A DNA stretch of 64,000 nucleotides. Source: an uncultured Pseudomonadales bacterium (GTDB lineage: Bacteria; Pseudomonadota; Gammaproteobacteria; Pseudomonadales; Porticoccaceae). Positions 43,727-56,504 of this stretch are shown one piece after another. The notes beneath the pieces were generated by a model. It searched no databases and was not told where the DNA came from. It worked only from the letters and a program-made list of their open reading frames with translations. Every line of letters begins with the position of its first letter. The stretch's first letter is position 1. The stretch is from assembly GCA_943846685.1 (NCBI GenBank), contig OX044363.1, positions 1,344,001 to 1,408,000 of the forward strand, in the 5' to 3' direction. The position numbers and the translations under genes were made by a program.

Positions 43727-44099
43727 CTAAATCCAGCTATCAAAGTGCTTTCGGCCCTTTAATTTAAAGGCTAAATGGACCGAAAGGATACTCACTATTC
43801 ACCGTTTGAATAGCTCGAAATGGGAACTGACGGTTTTTTATGGGTAAAAATAAGTACGTTCACTGTGGCTTGAAGTAGATTCATGCTATGTAAGGGCTCT
43901 GAAGCTGAAAATAGTTAGAGTTTTGACCATTCTCAATTGAATTTGAGCGGTCTTGTAATTATACTGCGGCGCCATCATGTTACTGGATGTTCTGCCGTTG
44001 GAACTTTCAGTCTTAGATTAGTTTAATTCTGTTTTTAATTGAAATCATTTTAAATTCATCTCCGTTTTTTCGGAATACCACCTTAAGGTAATACCCGCC
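43727..44099. promoter_or_regulatory. Regulatory spacer between gltA and sdhC, with probable sdh promoter
   Basis: No gene is visible in this spacer. On the plus strand TTGAAT (43937-43942) and TATACT (43960-43965) are 17 bases apart and would drive the sdh-suc operon with a leader of about 130 bases. An inverted repeat CTCAA-N6-TTGAG (43932-43947) overlaps the -35 box and could be an operator. Near the gltA side lies CTTTCGGCC..GGACCGAAAG (43749-43787), an imperfect inverted repeat. Confidence 0.5.
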
Positions 44100-44477
44100 G
44101 TGGATAATAAAAGACCTGTAAATCTTGATATTGGAACTATAAAACTTCCAATTACATCTTATGTATCTATTTTGCATCGTGTTTCAGGTGTGATTTTATT
44201 TTTTGCTGTAGCCATATTCTTATGGATGCTTGAGAGCAGCCTCGCCTCAGAGTCGAGCTTTGACCAGTTGGCTGAGACGCTTAACAATCCAGTTTGTCAG
44301 TTTATTATCTGGGGCAGTCTCGCTGCTCTGGCCTATCACGCCATCGCTGGTATCCGTCATCTGATTATGGATTTCGGGGTCGGTGAGGACTCTTTTGAAA
44401 GCGGCCGCAATAGTGCCTGGGCGGCAGTGGTGTTGGCGGTTGTTGTTATCGCTCTTATTACCTGGTGGATTCTATAA
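44100..44477 (+). CDS. sdhC: Succinate dehydrogenase cytochrome b556 subunit SdhC
   Basis: SdhC anchors succinate dehydrogenase in the membrane and binds haem b. The 125-residue product (GTG start) has three helices and the signature RPVNLDIGTIKLPITSYVSILHRVSG, plus AYHAIAGIRHLIMDFG with the haem-ligand His80. The stop overlaps the sdhD start (TAATG). It leads the operon sdhCDAB-sucAB-lpd-sucCD. Confidence 0.97.
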   Translation: MDNKRPVNLDIGTIKLPITSYVSILHRVSGVILFFAVAIFLWMLESSLASESSFDQLAETLNNPVCQFIIWGSLAALAYHAIAGIRHLIMDFGVGEDSFESGRNSAWAAVVLAVVVIALITWWIL

Positions 44478-44845
44478 TGGTTACTTCAGTGACTAGTCTT
44501 GGCCGCAGTGGCCTGTCCGATTGGATGATTCAACGCATTAGCGCCTGGGTAATGACCTCTTATCTGGTGTTTATTGTCGGTTACTTTTTTGCTAATCCTA
44601 ATTTGGATTACGCGCAGTGGGCTGAGTTAAATAGTTCACTGCCCATGCGTATGTATAGCCTAATTACCATACTCTCGATTGCTGCTCATGCATGGATTGG
44701 GATGTGGTGTGTTTTGACTGACTATATAACGGTCAGATTGATTGGGCCAAAGGCAACTGCTATCCGTATCTTTTTACAGCTGGGCATGATTGCAATTACA
44801 TTGCTTTACGTGGTCTGGGCTATCGATATTCTCTGGGGAATTTAA
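44477..44845 (+). CDS. sdhD: Succinate dehydrogenase hydrophobic anchor SdhD
   Basis: This is the second membrane anchor of complex II, 122 residues and three helices, with [26 protein letters not shown] and the haem/quinone region [16 protein letters not shown] place the start at ATG 44477, overlapping the sdhC stop; an in-frame GTG 12 bases earlier is less likely. It is followed after four bases by sdhA. Confidence 0.95.
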   Translation: MVTSVTSLGRSGLSDWMIQRISAWVMTSYLVFIVGYFFANPNLDYAQWAELNSSLPMRMYSLITILSIAAHAWIGMWCVLTDYITVRLIGPKATAIRIFLQLGMIAITLLYVVWAIDILWGI

Positions 44846-44849
44846 GTAC

Positions 44850-46622
44850 ATGGCTAACATTAGAACGATGAGTTTTGATGCCGTAATCGTCGGTGGTGGC
44901 GGTTCTGGTATGCGTGCCGCACTTCAGCTGGCGCAATCCGGTTATAAAACAGCAGTAATTACCAAAGTATTTCCAACCCGTTCGCACACGGTATCTGCTC
45001 AGGGCGGTATTACCTGTGCAATTGCCAGTGATGATCCCAATGATCAGTGGCAGTGGCATATGTATGACACTATTAAAGGCTCTGACTATATTGGCGATCA
45101 GGAAGCGATTGAGTATATGTGTCAGACCGGCCCAGAGGCGATCTTTGAGCTGGAGCATATGGGTCTACCTTTCTCTCGTACTGAAGAGGGGCGTATTTAT
45201 CAGCGTCCGTTCGGTGGTCAGTCTAAGGATTTTGGTAAGGGCGGTCAGGCTGCTCGAACCTGTGCGGCGGCGGATCGAACTGGTCACGCGTTGTTGCACA
45301 CCCTCTATCAGGGCAATTTGAAAAACGAAACCACATTCCTTAACGAATGGTTTGCCGTCGATATTGTAAAGAACGCCGATAATGCTGTAGTGGGTGTTGT
45401 TGCTATCAATATTGAAACCGGTGAAACGGTTTATGTGAAATCTAAAGCCACTGTATTCGCCACCGGCGGTGCAGGGCGTATCTACGCTTCTACCACTAAT
45501 GCACATATCTGTACTGGCGACGGTATTGGTATGGCGCTGCGCGCGGGCTTCCCTGTGCAGGATATTGAGATGTGGCAGTTCCACCCAACCGGTATTCACG
45601 GTGCGGGTACGCTGGTCACAGAAGGTTGTCGTGGTGAGGGTGGCTATCTAATCAATAAAGATGGTGAGCGCTTTATGGAGCGTTATGCCCCCAATGCCAA
45701 AGATCTGGCTGGCCGCGATGTGGTTGCCCGCTCTATGGTGCTGGAGATTCTTGAAGGCCGTGGCTGTGGCCCCGACGGCGATCATGTTTACCTTAAGCTC
45801 GATCATCTTGGCGAAGAGACACTGAATGCCAAGCTGCCGGGTATTCTCGAACTGTCGCGCACCTTTGCTCACGCCGATCCGGTTAAAGAGCCAATCCCAG
45901 TGGTTCCAACCTGTCACTATATGATGGGTGGTATTCCAACCAATGTTGATGGTCAGGCACTGACCATTGATAAAGAAGGCAATGATCAGGTCATCGAAGG
46001 TTTTTACGCCTGTGGTGAAGCTGCCTGTGTTTCTGTTCACGGTGCTAACCGCCTCGGCGGTAACTCACTGCTCGATCTGGTGGTATTTGGTCGTGCATCG
46101 GGTATGTTTATTGAGAAGCAGCTGCGTGAGGGTATCAACCTTAAGGATGCCAGTGAAGCGGATATTGAAGCGGCGATGGCGGGTTTAAACCGTCTTAACG
46201 GCTCTAGCGATGGCGAAAAGGCCTCGGATCTGCGCACTGAACTGCAGACGATTATGCAGAACTACTTCGGTGTATTCCGTCGTGGTGACTATATGCAAGA
46301 GGGCATCAAGAAGCTTGAAGAGCTGCGCCCACGCATCGAGAACGTTGCTCTGGATGACAAGAGTAATGCTTTCAACACTTCGCGTATTGAAGCTCTGGAG
46401 TTACAAAATCTACTTGAGGTTGCAGAGGCGACGGCAATTACTGCTGAAGCGCGTACCGAGAGCCGCGGCGCACACGCCCGCGATGATTTCAAAGAGCGCG
46501 ACGATGAAAACTGGTTGTGTCACTCGGTGTTTTTCCCCGCTGAAAAACGTGTTGGCAAGCGCGGTGTTAACTTTACGCTGAAGACTCGCGAAGCATTTGA
46601 ACCACAAGTTCGTACCTACTAA
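44850..46622 (+). CDS. sdhA: Succinate dehydrogenase flavoprotein subunit SdhA
   Basis: SdhA oxidises succinate to fumarate with covalent FAD. The 590-residue product starts at ATG 44850 ([20 protein letters not shown]). The FAD-attachment histidine is in SHTVSAQGG (His46), and the active-site motif [26 protein letters not shown] and the arginine in [19 protein letters not shown] are present. A longer in-frame start at 44790 would overlap sdhD by 56 bases and is not needed. Confidence 0.98.
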   Translation: MANIRTMSFDAVIVGGGGSGMRAALQLAQSGYKTAVITKVFPTRSHTVSAQGGITCAIASDDPNDQWQWHMYDTIKGSDYIGDQEAIEYMCQTGPEAIFELEHMGLPFSRTEEGRIYQRPFGGQSKDFGKGGQAARTCAAADRTGHALLHTLYQGNLKNETTFLNEWFAVDIVKNADNAVVGVVAINIETGETVYVKSKATVFATGGAGRIYASTTNAHICTGDGIGMALRAGFPVQDIEMWQFHPTGIHGAGTLVTEGCRGEGGYLINKDGERFMERYAPNAKDLAGRDVVARSMVLEILEGRGCGPDGDHVYLKLDHLGEETLNAKLPGILELSRTFAHADPVKEPIPVVPTCHYMMGGIPTNVDGQALTIDKEGNDQVIEGFYACGEAACVSVHGANRLGGNSLLDLVVFGRASGMFIEKQLREGINLKDASEADIEAAMAGLNRLNGSSDGEKASDLRTELQTIMQNYFGVFRRGDYMQEGIKKLEELRPRIENVALDDKSNAFNTSRIEALELQNLLEVAEATAITAEARTESRGAHARDDFKERDDENWLCHSVFFPAEKRVGKRGVNFTLKTREAFEPQVRTY

Positions 46623-46639
46623 TTGGGGCTGATTGAATT

Positions 46640-47344
46640 ATGTTGAATGTAAGTATTTATCGCTACAACCCTGAAGTTGATGCAGAGCCTTATATGCAAG
46701 ACTTTAAGGTAGATACACAGGGCAAAGACCTTATGGTTCTCGATGTTCTGGAAAAGCTCAAAACTGAAGACCCAACGCTGGTATTTCGACGCTCATGTCG
46801 CGAAGGCGTTTGTGGCTCAGACGGTATGAATATCTCTGGCAAGAACGGTCTCGCCTGTGTCACGCCGCTGTCGGAAGCGGTTAAAAAGAACAAACTTGTT
46901 GTTCGTCCACTGCCCGGTCTGCCGGTTATCCGTGATCTGGTGATCGATATGAGCCAGTTCTACGCCCAGTATGAAAAGATTCAGCCCTATATGATCAATA
47001 ACTCACCGGCTCCGGCAATCGAAAGACTGCAGTCACCGGAAGAGCGCGCCAAATTAGATGGCCTCTATGAATGTATTCTCTGTGCCTGCTGTTCAACAGC
47101 CTGCCCATCATTCTGGTGGAATCCGGATAAATTTATCGGTCCATCTGGCCTCTTGCAGGCCTATCGCTTTTTAGCTGATAGCCGCGATACAGCGACCGAA
47201 GAGCGTCTGGCCAATCTCGATGATCCGTTCAGTGTATTCCGCTGTCACGGCATCATGAACTGCGTTCAGGTTTGCCCTAAAGGCTTAAATCCTACGAAAG
47301 CGATCGGTCATATCAGAAATATGCTGATAAATAGTGCTACTTAA
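46640..47344 (+). CDS. sdhB: Succinate dehydrogenase iron-sulfur subunit SdhB
   Basis: SdhB passes electrons from FAD to quinone through three Fe-S clusters. The 234 residues show the [2Fe-2S] site SCREGVCGSDGMNISGKNGLAC, the [4Fe-4S] CILCACCSTACP and the [3Fe-4S] CHGIMNCVQVCPKG. It follows sdhA by 17 bases. After its stop is a hairpin (GCGGGCA..TGCCCGC, 47356-47376) that could modulate transcription into sucA. Confidence 0.98.
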   Translation: MLNVSIYRYNPEVDAEPYMQDFKVDTQGKDLMVLDVLEKLKTEDPTLVFRRSCREGVCGSDGMNISGKNGLACVTPLSEAVKKNKLVVRPLPGLPVIRDLVIDMSQFYAQYEKIQPYMINNSPAPAIERLQSPEERAKLDGLYECILCACCSTACPSFWWNPDKFIGPSGLLQAYRFLADSRDTATEERLANLDDPFSVFRCHGIMNCVQVCPKGLNPTKAIGHIRNMLINSAT

Positions 47345-47355
47345 GGATAGAATGC

Positions 47356-47376
47356 GCGGGCAGGCACAGTGCCCGC
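47356..47376 (+). terminator. Hairpin between sdhB and sucA, possible attenuator or mRNA stabiliser
   Basis: GCGGGCA-GGCACAG-TGCCCGC has a 7-bp stem but no T-run, so it is unlikely to be a strong terminator. It sits in the only sizeable gap (78 bases) between the sdh and suc genes. Confidence 0.5.
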
Positions 47377-47422
47377 TAATTTAACGGTTTAATTGATTAA
47401 TAAGATATGAGGAATACCACCA

Positions 47423-50260
47423 ATGCCTGAGGGCCCTATGGAGCACTTTCTACGCTCCTCCCACTTCTCTGGTGGTAATGCTGCGTACATTGAAGATCTC
47501 TATGATACGTACCTCCATGATCGCAATGGCGTTCCCGAAGAGTGGAGCAGCTTCTTCGATACGCTGCCGCGCACCAATGGCAGTGTCGCACCGGATATCT
47601 CTCACGCCACTATCGTTCAGCACTTTGAATTGCTTGGCCGCCGCCAGGCGCGCCCAACCCCTGCACCTGGTTCCGGTGGTATTCACCTCGAACACGAGCG
47701 CAAGCAGGTTAAGGTTGTTCAGTTAATCAGTTCCTACCGCTTTCGTGGACACCAGAAAGCCAATCTCGATCCATTGGGATTGATGATTCGTGAAGATGTG
47801 CCCGATCTGCATCTGCATTTCCACGGTCTGACACCAGCTGACCTGGATACCACATTCCAAACCAGTCCACTCTATATCGGCAAGCAGGAAGCAACCCTGC
47901 GCGAGATTGTTGAGTCTCTTGAAGAGACCTACTGCGGCAGCCTTGGCGCCGAGTATATGCATATCACCTCGTTTGCCGAGAAGCAGTGGCTGGCCCAGCG
48001 CTTTGAAAGCGTGCGCTCCAAACCCACCTATGGTGACGAGGCGCGACTCGATGTACTCAGCCGCCTAACCGCTGCCGAGGGTCTGGAAAAACATCTGGAT
48101 TCAAAATACCCGGGCACCAAGCGTTTTGGTCTCGAGGGTGGTGAGAGTTTAATTCCACTGCTCGACTGTCTGGTGCGCCGCGCCGGTGAATACGGCGGCA
48201 AAGAAATTGTGATGGCCATGGCACACCGTGGTCGTCTTAACGTACTGGTTAATGTGCTGGGTAAAAACCCCGCCGAACTGTTTGAAGAGTTTGAAGGCAA
48301 GCGCCTGGTCAACACTTCAGGTGACGTTAAATATCACCAGGGTTTCTCGTCCAATGTGATGACCCCCGGTGGTGAAGTACATATGGCGCTGGGCTTTAAC
48401 CCCTCGCACCTGGAAATCTCCTGTCCGGTAGTGATCGGCTCTGGCCGTGCTCGTCAAGATCGACGCAATGACCAGAGTGGCGAGAAGGTTGTTCCCATTC
48501 TGATGCACGGTGATGCGGCCTTTGCCGGTCAGGGTGTAGTCATGGAAACCTTCCAGCTGTCCCAGACCCGCGCTTACAAAACCGGCGGCACCATCCATAT
48601 TGTTATTAACAACCAGGTTGGTTTTACCACCAGCCGACAGGACGATGCGCGCTCAACCGAATACTGTACAGATATTGCCAAGATGGTTCAGGCGCCGATT
48701 CTGCATGTTAATGGCGACAACCCCGACGCAGTGATGTTTGCCGCTATGTTAGCGATGGACTATCGCTATGAGTTTGGCAAAGACGTGGTTATCGATCTGG
48801 TTTGCTACCGCCGTCGCGGTCACAACGAGACCGATGAGCCATCCACCACTCAGCCATTGATGTACGACATTATTCGCAAGCACTCGACCACCAGAGATCT
48901 CTATTCTCAAAAGCTGGTCAATGAAGGTGTCTTGAGCCAGAACCAGGCCAACGAGATGTCCAACGAATATCGCGCTCGACTGGATAAGGGTGAGTTTGTT
49001 GTTCACAACCTGGTTCGCGAGCCGGACACTAGCCTGTTTGTAAACTGGGAAGCTTACCTCGATCACGACTGGCGCACGCCCGCGAATACCGGTATGGATT
49101 TAGCGCTGTTGCAAGATGTGGCTAATCGCGTCAACAAGATTCCCGATGGTATCAAGGTTCAGCGTCAGGTCGGCAAGCTCTACGATGACCGTCGCAAGAT
49201 GGCCGGTGGTGCACTGCCTCTTAACTGGGGTATGGCGGAACTGCTAGCTTACGGCACGTTGCTTGAAGAGGGCTACCCGATTCGAATTACTGGTCAGGAT
49301 GTGCGTCGCGGTACTTTCTCTCACCGTCATGCGGTGGTGTTTAACCAGAAAGATGGCGAAGCCTATCTGCCGATGGCCAATCTCTCCAAAGATCAGCCGC
49401 GCTTTGATATCTATGACTCGGTACTCTCTGAAGAAGCGGTATTGGCCTTTGAGTATGGCTATGCAACTACCGCACCCAAAGGTTTAATTATCTGGGAAGC
49501 CCAGTTTGGTGATTTCGCCAATGGCGCCCAGGTAGTGATCGATCAGTTTATCGCCAGTGGTGAGCACAAGTGGGCGCGTCTATCTGGCCTGACTATGTTG
49601 CTACCTCACGGTTTTGAAGGGCAGGGGCCAGAGCACTCTTCGGCTCGACTGGAGCGCTTCCTGCAACTCTGTGCCGAGCACAATATGCAGGTGGTTATCC
49701 CCACCACACCGGCACAGATTTTCCACCTGCTGCGTCGTCAGGCTATCCGCCCGATGCGCCGCCCATTGATTATCATGAGCCCCAAGTGGATTCTGCGTCA
49801 CAAGCTGGCGACATCCTCTCTGGAAGAACTCGCCAATGGTGAATTCCAGAATGTTATCGCCGATAGCGAGATTGATCCCGCTAAAGCCACTCGAGTTGTT
49901 CTCTGTTCAGGTAAGGTTTATTACCACCTTTATGAAGAGCGCGCGGCACGTGGTATCGATGATATTGCCCTGATCAGAATAGAGCAGCTCTATCCATTCC
50001 CGGATATTGAGCTGGAAGAGACGCTGAAGCCTTACGTGAATATAAAAGATGCTGTCTGGTGTCAGGAAGAGCCGATTAACCAGGGTGCCTGGTACAGCAG
50101 TCAGCACCATATGCGTCACGTGTTGCAGCGTATAGATCCAATGTTACATTTGCGTTATGTAGGTCGCGCGGCATCTGCCGCACCGGCCTGTGGCTATATG
50201 ACCACACACCTTGAAGAACAAAAACAATTTATTGACGAAGCACTGAGTCCAAACTCGTAA
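47423..50260 (+). CDS. sucA: 2-oxoglutarate dehydrogenase E1 component SucA
   Basis: SucA is the thiamine-diphosphate-dependent decarboxylase of the 2-oxoglutarate dehydrogenase complex. The 945 residues have the family's N-terminal segment binding E2 (HFSGGNAAYIEDLYDTYLHDRNGVP), the HRGRLNVLVNVLGK and GDAAFAGQGVVMETFQLSQT regions of the ThDP pocket, and RRGHNETDEPSTTQPLMY. It ends just before sucB (15 bases). Confidence 0.98.
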   Translation: MPEGPMEHFLRSSHFSGGNAAYIEDLYDTYLHDRNGVPEEWSSFFDTLPRTNGSVAPDISHATIVQHFELLGRRQARPTPAPGSGGIHLEHERKQVKVVQLISSYRFRGHQKANLDPLGLMIREDVPDLHLHFHGLTPADLDTTFQTSPLYIGKQEATLREIVESLEETYCGSLGAEYMHITSFAEKQWLAQRFESVRSKPTYGDEARLDVLSRLTAAEGLEKHLDSKYPGTKRFGLEGGESLIPLLDCLVRRAGEYGGKEIVMAMAHRGRLNVLVNVLGKNPAELFEEFEGKRLVNTSGDVKYHQGFSSNVMTPGGEVHMALGFNPSHLEISCPVVIGSGRARQDRRNDQSGEKVVPILMHGDAAFAGQGVVMETFQLSQTRAYKTGGTIHIVINNQVGFTTSRQDDARSTEYCTDIAKMVQAPILHVNGDNPDAVMFAAMLAMDYRYEFGKDVVIDLVCYRRRGHNETDEPSTTQPLMYDIIRKHSTTRDLYSQKLVNEGVLSQNQANEMSNEYRARLDKGEFVVHNLVREPDTSLFVNWEAYLDHDWRTPANTGMDLALLQDVANRVNKIPDGIKVQRQVGKLYDDRRKMAGGALPLNWGMAELLAYGTLLEEGYPIRITGQDVRRGTFSHRHAVVFNQKDGEAYLPMANLSKDQPRFDIYDSVLSEEAVLAFEYGYATTAPKGLIIWEAQFGDFANGAQVVIDQFIASGEHKWARLSGLTMLLPHGFEGQGPEHSSARLERFLQLCAEHNMQVVIPTTPAQIFHLLRRQAIRPMRRPLIIMSPKWILRHKLATSSLEELANGEFQNVIADSEIDPAKATRVVLCSGKVYYHLYEERAARGIDDIALIRIEQLYPFPDIELEETLKPYVNIKDAVWCQEEPINQGAWYSSQHHMRHVLQRIDPMLHLRYVGRAASAAPACGYMTTHLEEQKQFIDEALSPNS

Positions 50261-50275
50261 TACAGGAATATTGAA

Positions 50276-52947
<2,672 letters not shown>

Positions 52948-52965
52948 GCGTTACTATTTATCAGG

Positions 52966-52997
52966 CAGAGTTATCCACTGGGTAGCTCTGTTTTTTT
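52966..52997 (+). terminator. Terminator after lpd, before sucC
   Basis: CAGAGTTATCC-ACT-GGGTAGCTCTG pairs with G-U wobbles and is followed by T7 (52991-52997). It would end or weaken transcription between lpd and sucC, suggesting partial uncoupling of sucCD from the upstream genes. Confidence 0.8.
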
Positions 52998-53030
52998 ATC
53001 CAATTTAATACAAACAACAGGAAGTAAAGT

Positions 53031-54197
53031 ATGAACCTGCACGAATATCAGGGTAAGCAGCTTTTTGCCGAATACGGATTGCCAGTATCGAAAGGTATTG
53101 CTGCAGAGACCGTCGCAGAAGCTGTGGCAGCTGCCGATGTAATAGGCGGAGACAAGTGGGTTGTTAAGGCCCAGGTCCACGCTGGCGGCCGCGGTAAAGC
53201 GGGCGGCGTAAAGCTGGTTAGCTCGAAAGCCGAGATTGAAGCGTTCTCAGAGCAGTGGTTGGGTAAAAACCTAGTTACTTATCAGACAGATGCCAAAGGC
53301 CAGCCGGTCAGCCGTATTCTGGTTGAAACCTGCACTGATATCGATCAGGAACTCTATCTTGGCGCGGTTGTTGATCGTGGAACTCGTCGCATCATCTTTA
53401 TGGCCTCAACCGAAGGTGGTGTTGAGATCGAAAAGGTTGCAGAAGAGACTCCTGAAAAAATTCTTAAAGCGATTATTGATCCGGTAACCGGTGCACAGCC
53501 TTACCAGGGTCGTGATCTAGCCTTTAAGCTCGGCTTAAAAGGTGTTCAGGTTAAGCAGTTCGTACAGATCTTTTTAGGTTTGGCTAAGCTGTTTAAAGAG
53601 AAAGACCTTGAGCTGTTGGAAGTTAACCCACTGGTTATTACTGACGAAGGTAATCTTCACTGTTTGGATGCCAAAGTCATTATCGATGGTAATGCGATGT
53701 ACCGTCAGCCAGCGATCAAAGAGATGCACGATCCCTCGCAGGAAGATGCCCGCGAAGCTCATGCCGCTTCATTTGAGCTTAACTATGTAGCTTTAGATGG
53801 CAATATTGGTTGCATGGTAAACGGCGCAGGCCTGGCCATGGGTACCATGGATATAGTGCATCTGCACGGCGGTTCGCCCGCTAACTTCCTCGATGTAGGC
53901 GGCGGAGCAACTAAAGAGCGTGTAGTTGAAGCGTTTAAAATTATTCTCTCTGACGACAACGTAAAAGCGGTACTGATCAATATCTTCGGCGGCATTGTTC
54001 GCTGTGATCTGATCGCCGATGGCGTTATTGGTGCAGTAGAAGAAGTTGGCGTTAAGATTCCAGTGGTTGTTCGTCTGGAAGGTAACAATGCCGAATTGGG
54101 TACCCAGAAACTGGCCGAATCCGGTCTGTCTATCATTGCTGCAACCAGTCTGACTGATGCTGCACAGCAAGTTGTTAAAGCTGCGGAGGCTAACTAA
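53031..54197 (+). CDS. sucC: Succinyl-CoA ligase beta subunit SucC
   Basis: SucC, with SucD, makes ATP or GTP from succinyl-CoA. The 388-residue product begins [22 protein letters not shown] and has the ATP-grasp region [20 protein letters not shown], with the nucleotide and CoA elements [10 protein letters not shown] and [19 protein letters not shown]. It abuts sucD without a gap. Because a terminator precedes it, it may have its own promoter in the 52998-53030 region, though none is clear. Confidence 0.98.
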   Translation: MNLHEYQGKQLFAEYGLPVSKGIAAETVAEAVAAADVIGGDKWVVKAQVHAGGRGKAGGVKLVSSKAEIEAFSEQWLGKNLVTYQTDAKGQPVSRILVETCTDIDQELYLGAVVDRGTRRIIFMASTEGGVEIEKVAEETPEKILKAIIDPVTGAQPYQGRDLAFKLGLKGVQVKQFVQIFLGLAKLFKEKDLELLEVNPLVITDEGNLHCLDAKVIIDGNAMYRQPAIKEMHDPSQEDAREAHAASFELNYVALDGNIGCMVNGAGLAMGTMDIVHLHGGSPANFLDVGGGATKERVVEAFKIILSDDNVKAVLINIFGGIVRCDLIADGVIGAVEEVGVKIPVVVRLEGNNAELGTQKLAESGLSIIAATSLTDAAQQVVKAAEAN

Positions 54198-55070
54198 ATG
54201 TCTATCTTAATCAATAGCGACACTAAAGTTATCTGTCAGGGCTTTACCGGCGGGCAGGGCACTTTTCACTCAGAACAAGCAATTGCCTACGGCACAAAAA
54301 TGGTCGGTGGTGTAACCCCGGGCAAAGGCGGTACTACTCACCTTGGACTGCCAGTATTTAACACGGTTGCCGAAGCGGTAGCAGTGACTGGTGCAGAAGC
54401 CTCAGTGATCTATGTACCCGCCCCATTTTGTAAAGACTCTATTCTTGAAGCGGCTTACTCCGGTCTTAAGTTGGTTGTCTGTATCACTGAAGGCGTTCCC
54501 ACTCAGGATATGCTCGACTGTAAAGTTGTTTGCGATAACCTCGGTGTACGTCTTATCGGCCCTAACTGCCCAGGTGTTATCACCCCAGGCGAGTGCAAGA
54601 TCGGCATTATGCCCGGCCATATTCACCTGCCAGGCAAAGTCGGCATCGTATCCCGTTCAGGTACTCTGACCTATGAAGCGGTTAAGCAGACCACCGATTA
54701 CGGTTTTGGCCAGTCAACCTGTGTAGGTATTGGTGGCGACCCGATTCCCGGTTCCAGCTTTATCGATATTCTCGCGCTGTTTGAGAAAGATCCAGCCACT
54801 GAAGCGATCGTTATGATCGGTGAGATTGGTGGAACGGCAGAAGAAGAAGCAGCGGCCTATATTAAAGCCAATGTGACCAAGCCTGTTGTCTCTTACATTG
54901 CCGGTGTTACTGCACCTGAAGGCAAGCGTATGGGTCATGCTGGCGCGATTGTTTCCGGTGGTAAGGGTACAGCAGACGAGAAATTTGCAGCTCTGGAAGA
55001 CGCTGGTGTTAAGACTGTTCGCAGTCTGGCTGATATCGGTAATGGCCTAAAGGAAATTACCGGTTGGTAA
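54198..55070 (+). CDS. sucD: Succinyl-CoA ligase alpha subunit SucD
   Basis: SucD carries the phosphohistidine and binds CoA. The 290-residue product has the CoA-binding [31 protein letters not shown], the [15 protein letters not shown] region, [16 protein letters not shown] and the active-site histidine in [22 protein letters not shown]. An inexact copy of its last ~22 bases and following ~40 bases occurs 650 bases downstream (55699), the flank of a repeat block. Confidence 0.98.
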   Translation: MSILINSDTKVICQGFTGGQGTFHSEQAIAYGTKMVGGVTPGKGGTTHLGLPVFNTVAEAVAVTGAEASVIYVPAPFCKDSILEAAYSGLKLVVCITEGVPTQDMLDCKVVCDNLGVRLIGPNCPGVITPGECKIGIMPGHIHLPGKVGIVSRSGTLTYEAVKQTTDYGFGQSTCVGIGGDPIPGSSFIDILALFEKDPATEAIVMIGEIGGTAEEEAAAYIKANVTKPVVSYIAGVTAPEGKRMGHAGAIVSGGKGTADEKFAALEDAGVKTVRSLADIGNGLKEITGW

Positions 55071-55094
55071 GTTCTTTTGCGGTTTTAGTGATAT

Positions 55095-55122
55095 AAAAAA
55101 GCGGCTTTCGGGCCGCTTTTTT
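55095..55122 (+). terminator. Terminator of the sdh-suc operon
   Basis: AAAAAAGCGGC-TTTCGG-GCCGCTTTTTT is a strong hairpin with a T-run 24 bases after the sucD stop. Confidence 0.95.
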
Positions 55123-55130
55123 GTGCCTGT

Positions 55131-55690
55131 AGAATAATCCCTCACTTTTGTCACCCTGAGCGCAGTCGAAGGGTCTGTTGGAGATCCTTCGGCTTCGCTC
55201 AGGATGACAAGTAATGCGGGATGACAAGGAATGTAGAGCTCTGTCGGGATGACGGTGGTTTCTTTCGTCATACTGGCATATGCCAGTATCTAGGGTTCAC
55301 AACTCCAATCCTCAATCTCAAACATCAGTGTCACCCTGAGCGCAGTCGAAGGGTCCGTTGGAGATCCTTCGGCTTCGCTCAGGATGACAAGTAATGCGGG
55401 ATGACAAGTAATGTAGAGCTCTGTCGGGATGACGGTGGTTTCTTTCGTCATACTGGCATATGCCAGTATCTAGGGTTCACAACTCCAATCCTCAATCTCA
55501 AACATCAGTGTCACCCTGAGCGCAGTCGAAGGGTCTGTTGGAGATCCTTCGGCTTCGCTCAGGATGACAAGTACATGCTGGGATGACAAGTAATGCGGGA
55601 TGACAAGTAATGTGGGATGACAAGTAATGTGGGATGACAAGTAATGTAGAGTTCTGTCGGGATGACGGTGGTTTCTTTCGTGATACTGGG
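55131..55690. repeat. 180-bp tandem repeats flanked by a duplicated sucD tail
   Basis: No gene is visible. Units with a 180-base period begin TCACCCTGAGCGCAGTCGAAG at 55151, 55331 and 55511, each combining the dispersed repeat in both orientations. The first two contain a perfect 20-bp palindrome (ATACTGGCATATGCCAGTAT, 55270-55289 and 55450-55469), decayed in the third. The third unit also has several short GGATGACAAGTAATG additions. The block ends at a second copy of the sucD 3' end (from 55699). Confidence 0.88.
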
Positions 55691-55794
55691 ATAGGCGCAA
55701 AGGAAATTACCGGTTGGTATGTCTTTTAAGGTTTTTAGTTGTATAAAATCTTTGTGCTATAGTTAAGGTTCTTAGAGAACCTCAGAGAATCATC
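55691..55794 (+). promoter_or_regulatory. Duplicated sucD tail and regulatory region of the second toxin-antitoxin pair
   Basis: Bases 55699-55719 match the sucD end (55049-55069) exactly, with similarity running on to about 55748. Downstream, TATAGT (55758-55763) is a candidate -10 box, with no clear -35. GGTTCT-TAG-AGAACC (55767-55781) is a perfect inverted repeat just after it, a likely operator for the antitoxin. Confidence 0.6.
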
Positions 55795-56046
55795 ATGGCA
55801 TTAAAAGCAACCTCTGTAAGATTAGATGACGAAACCCTAGAGCGAGTAGGGCATATCGCAGAAGCGATGGATCGCCCTCGCGCCTGGCTGATGGGTGAAG
55901 CGATCAAGCAATATGTCGCCCGTGAAGAGTGGGCGATTTATGAAATTGAGAAGGCGATAGAAGCTGCTGATCAAGGTCAGCTGCAAAAGCATTCCGATGT
56001 GAAGGCCAGGTGGGAGGCTAAAAAGAATGCAGCTCAATTGGACTGA
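55795..56046 (+). CDS. Antitoxin, CopG/ParD-type ribbon-helix-helix protein
   Basis: This 83-residue protein has the ribbon-helix-helix start ATSVRLDDETLERVGHIAEAMDRPRAWLMGEAIKQYVAREEW and a C-terminal tail (AIYEIEKAIEAADQGQLQKHSDVKARWEAKK) able to bind a toxin. It overlaps the toxin gene by 20 bases and is preceded by an inverted repeat. Such antitoxins autoregulate the operon. Confidence 0.88.
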   Translation: MALKATSVRLDDETLERVGHIAEAMDRPRAWLMGEAIKQYVAREEWAIYEIEKAIEAADQGQLQKHSDVKARWEAKKNAAQLD

Positions 56047-56317
56047 GTTAGCGGTAAAAGATCTGGATTATGTAGAGAGCTATATAGCTGAAGAAGGCAG
56101 TCCAGTTGCGGCTATAGATTTGGTCATACAGATTATTGATGTGACCGAAAAAATATTGCTTCAATACCCCGATGCGGGTCGATCCGGGCGAGTGGTGGGT
56201 ACTAGAGAATTGGTTATTACCGGTACTTCATTTATTGTGGTTTATCGTAATCACAGACGGTTAGGGGAGTTGCAGGTATTGCGGGTTTTACATGATGCGC
56301 GTAAATGGCCGGCGTAA
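56027..56317 (+). CDS. RelE/ParE-family toxin
   Basis: This 96-residue toxin has the ParE-type pattern LNWTELAVKDLDYVESYIAEEGSPVAAIDLVIQIIDVTEKILLQYPDAGRSGRVVGTRELVITGTSFIVVYRNHRRLGELQVLRVLHDARKWP. The final VLRVLHDARKWP motif is typical of the ParE/RelE superfamily (YoeB/ParE-like). It likely inhibits gyrase or translation. It starts within the end of the antitoxin gene. Confidence 0.88.
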   Translation: MQLNWTELAVKDLDYVESYIAEEGSPVAAIDLVIQIIDVTEKILLQYPDAGRSGRVVGTRELVITGTSFIVVYRNHRRLGELQVLRVLHDARKWPA

Positions 56318-56504
56318 TTTAAACGCTCAAATCCTCCATCTAAAATATCAGTGTCACCCTGAGCGCAGTCGAAGGGTCTGCAGGAGATCCTTCGACTGCG
56401 CTCAGGATGACAAGTAATGTGGGATGACAAGTAATGTAGAGCTCTATCAGGATGACAAGTAATGTGGGATAACAATAAGGCTGTACTGCGATAGTTCGTA
56501 TAGT
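56318..56504. repeat. Dispersed repeats after the toxin gene
   Basis: No gene is visible. The region holds a 25-bp variant (TCACCCTGAGCGCAGTCGAAG at 56354), the inverted core GATCCTTCGACTGCGCTCAG and GGATGACAAGTAATG copies similar to the post-sucD block, suggesting they share an origin. Confidence 0.75.

Noticed and set aside
55401..55700. Open reading frames of 61-76 codons after sucD.
   Set aside because: They encode the same repeat-derived peptide (PERSRRV/LSSHITCHP) seen at other repeat blocks.
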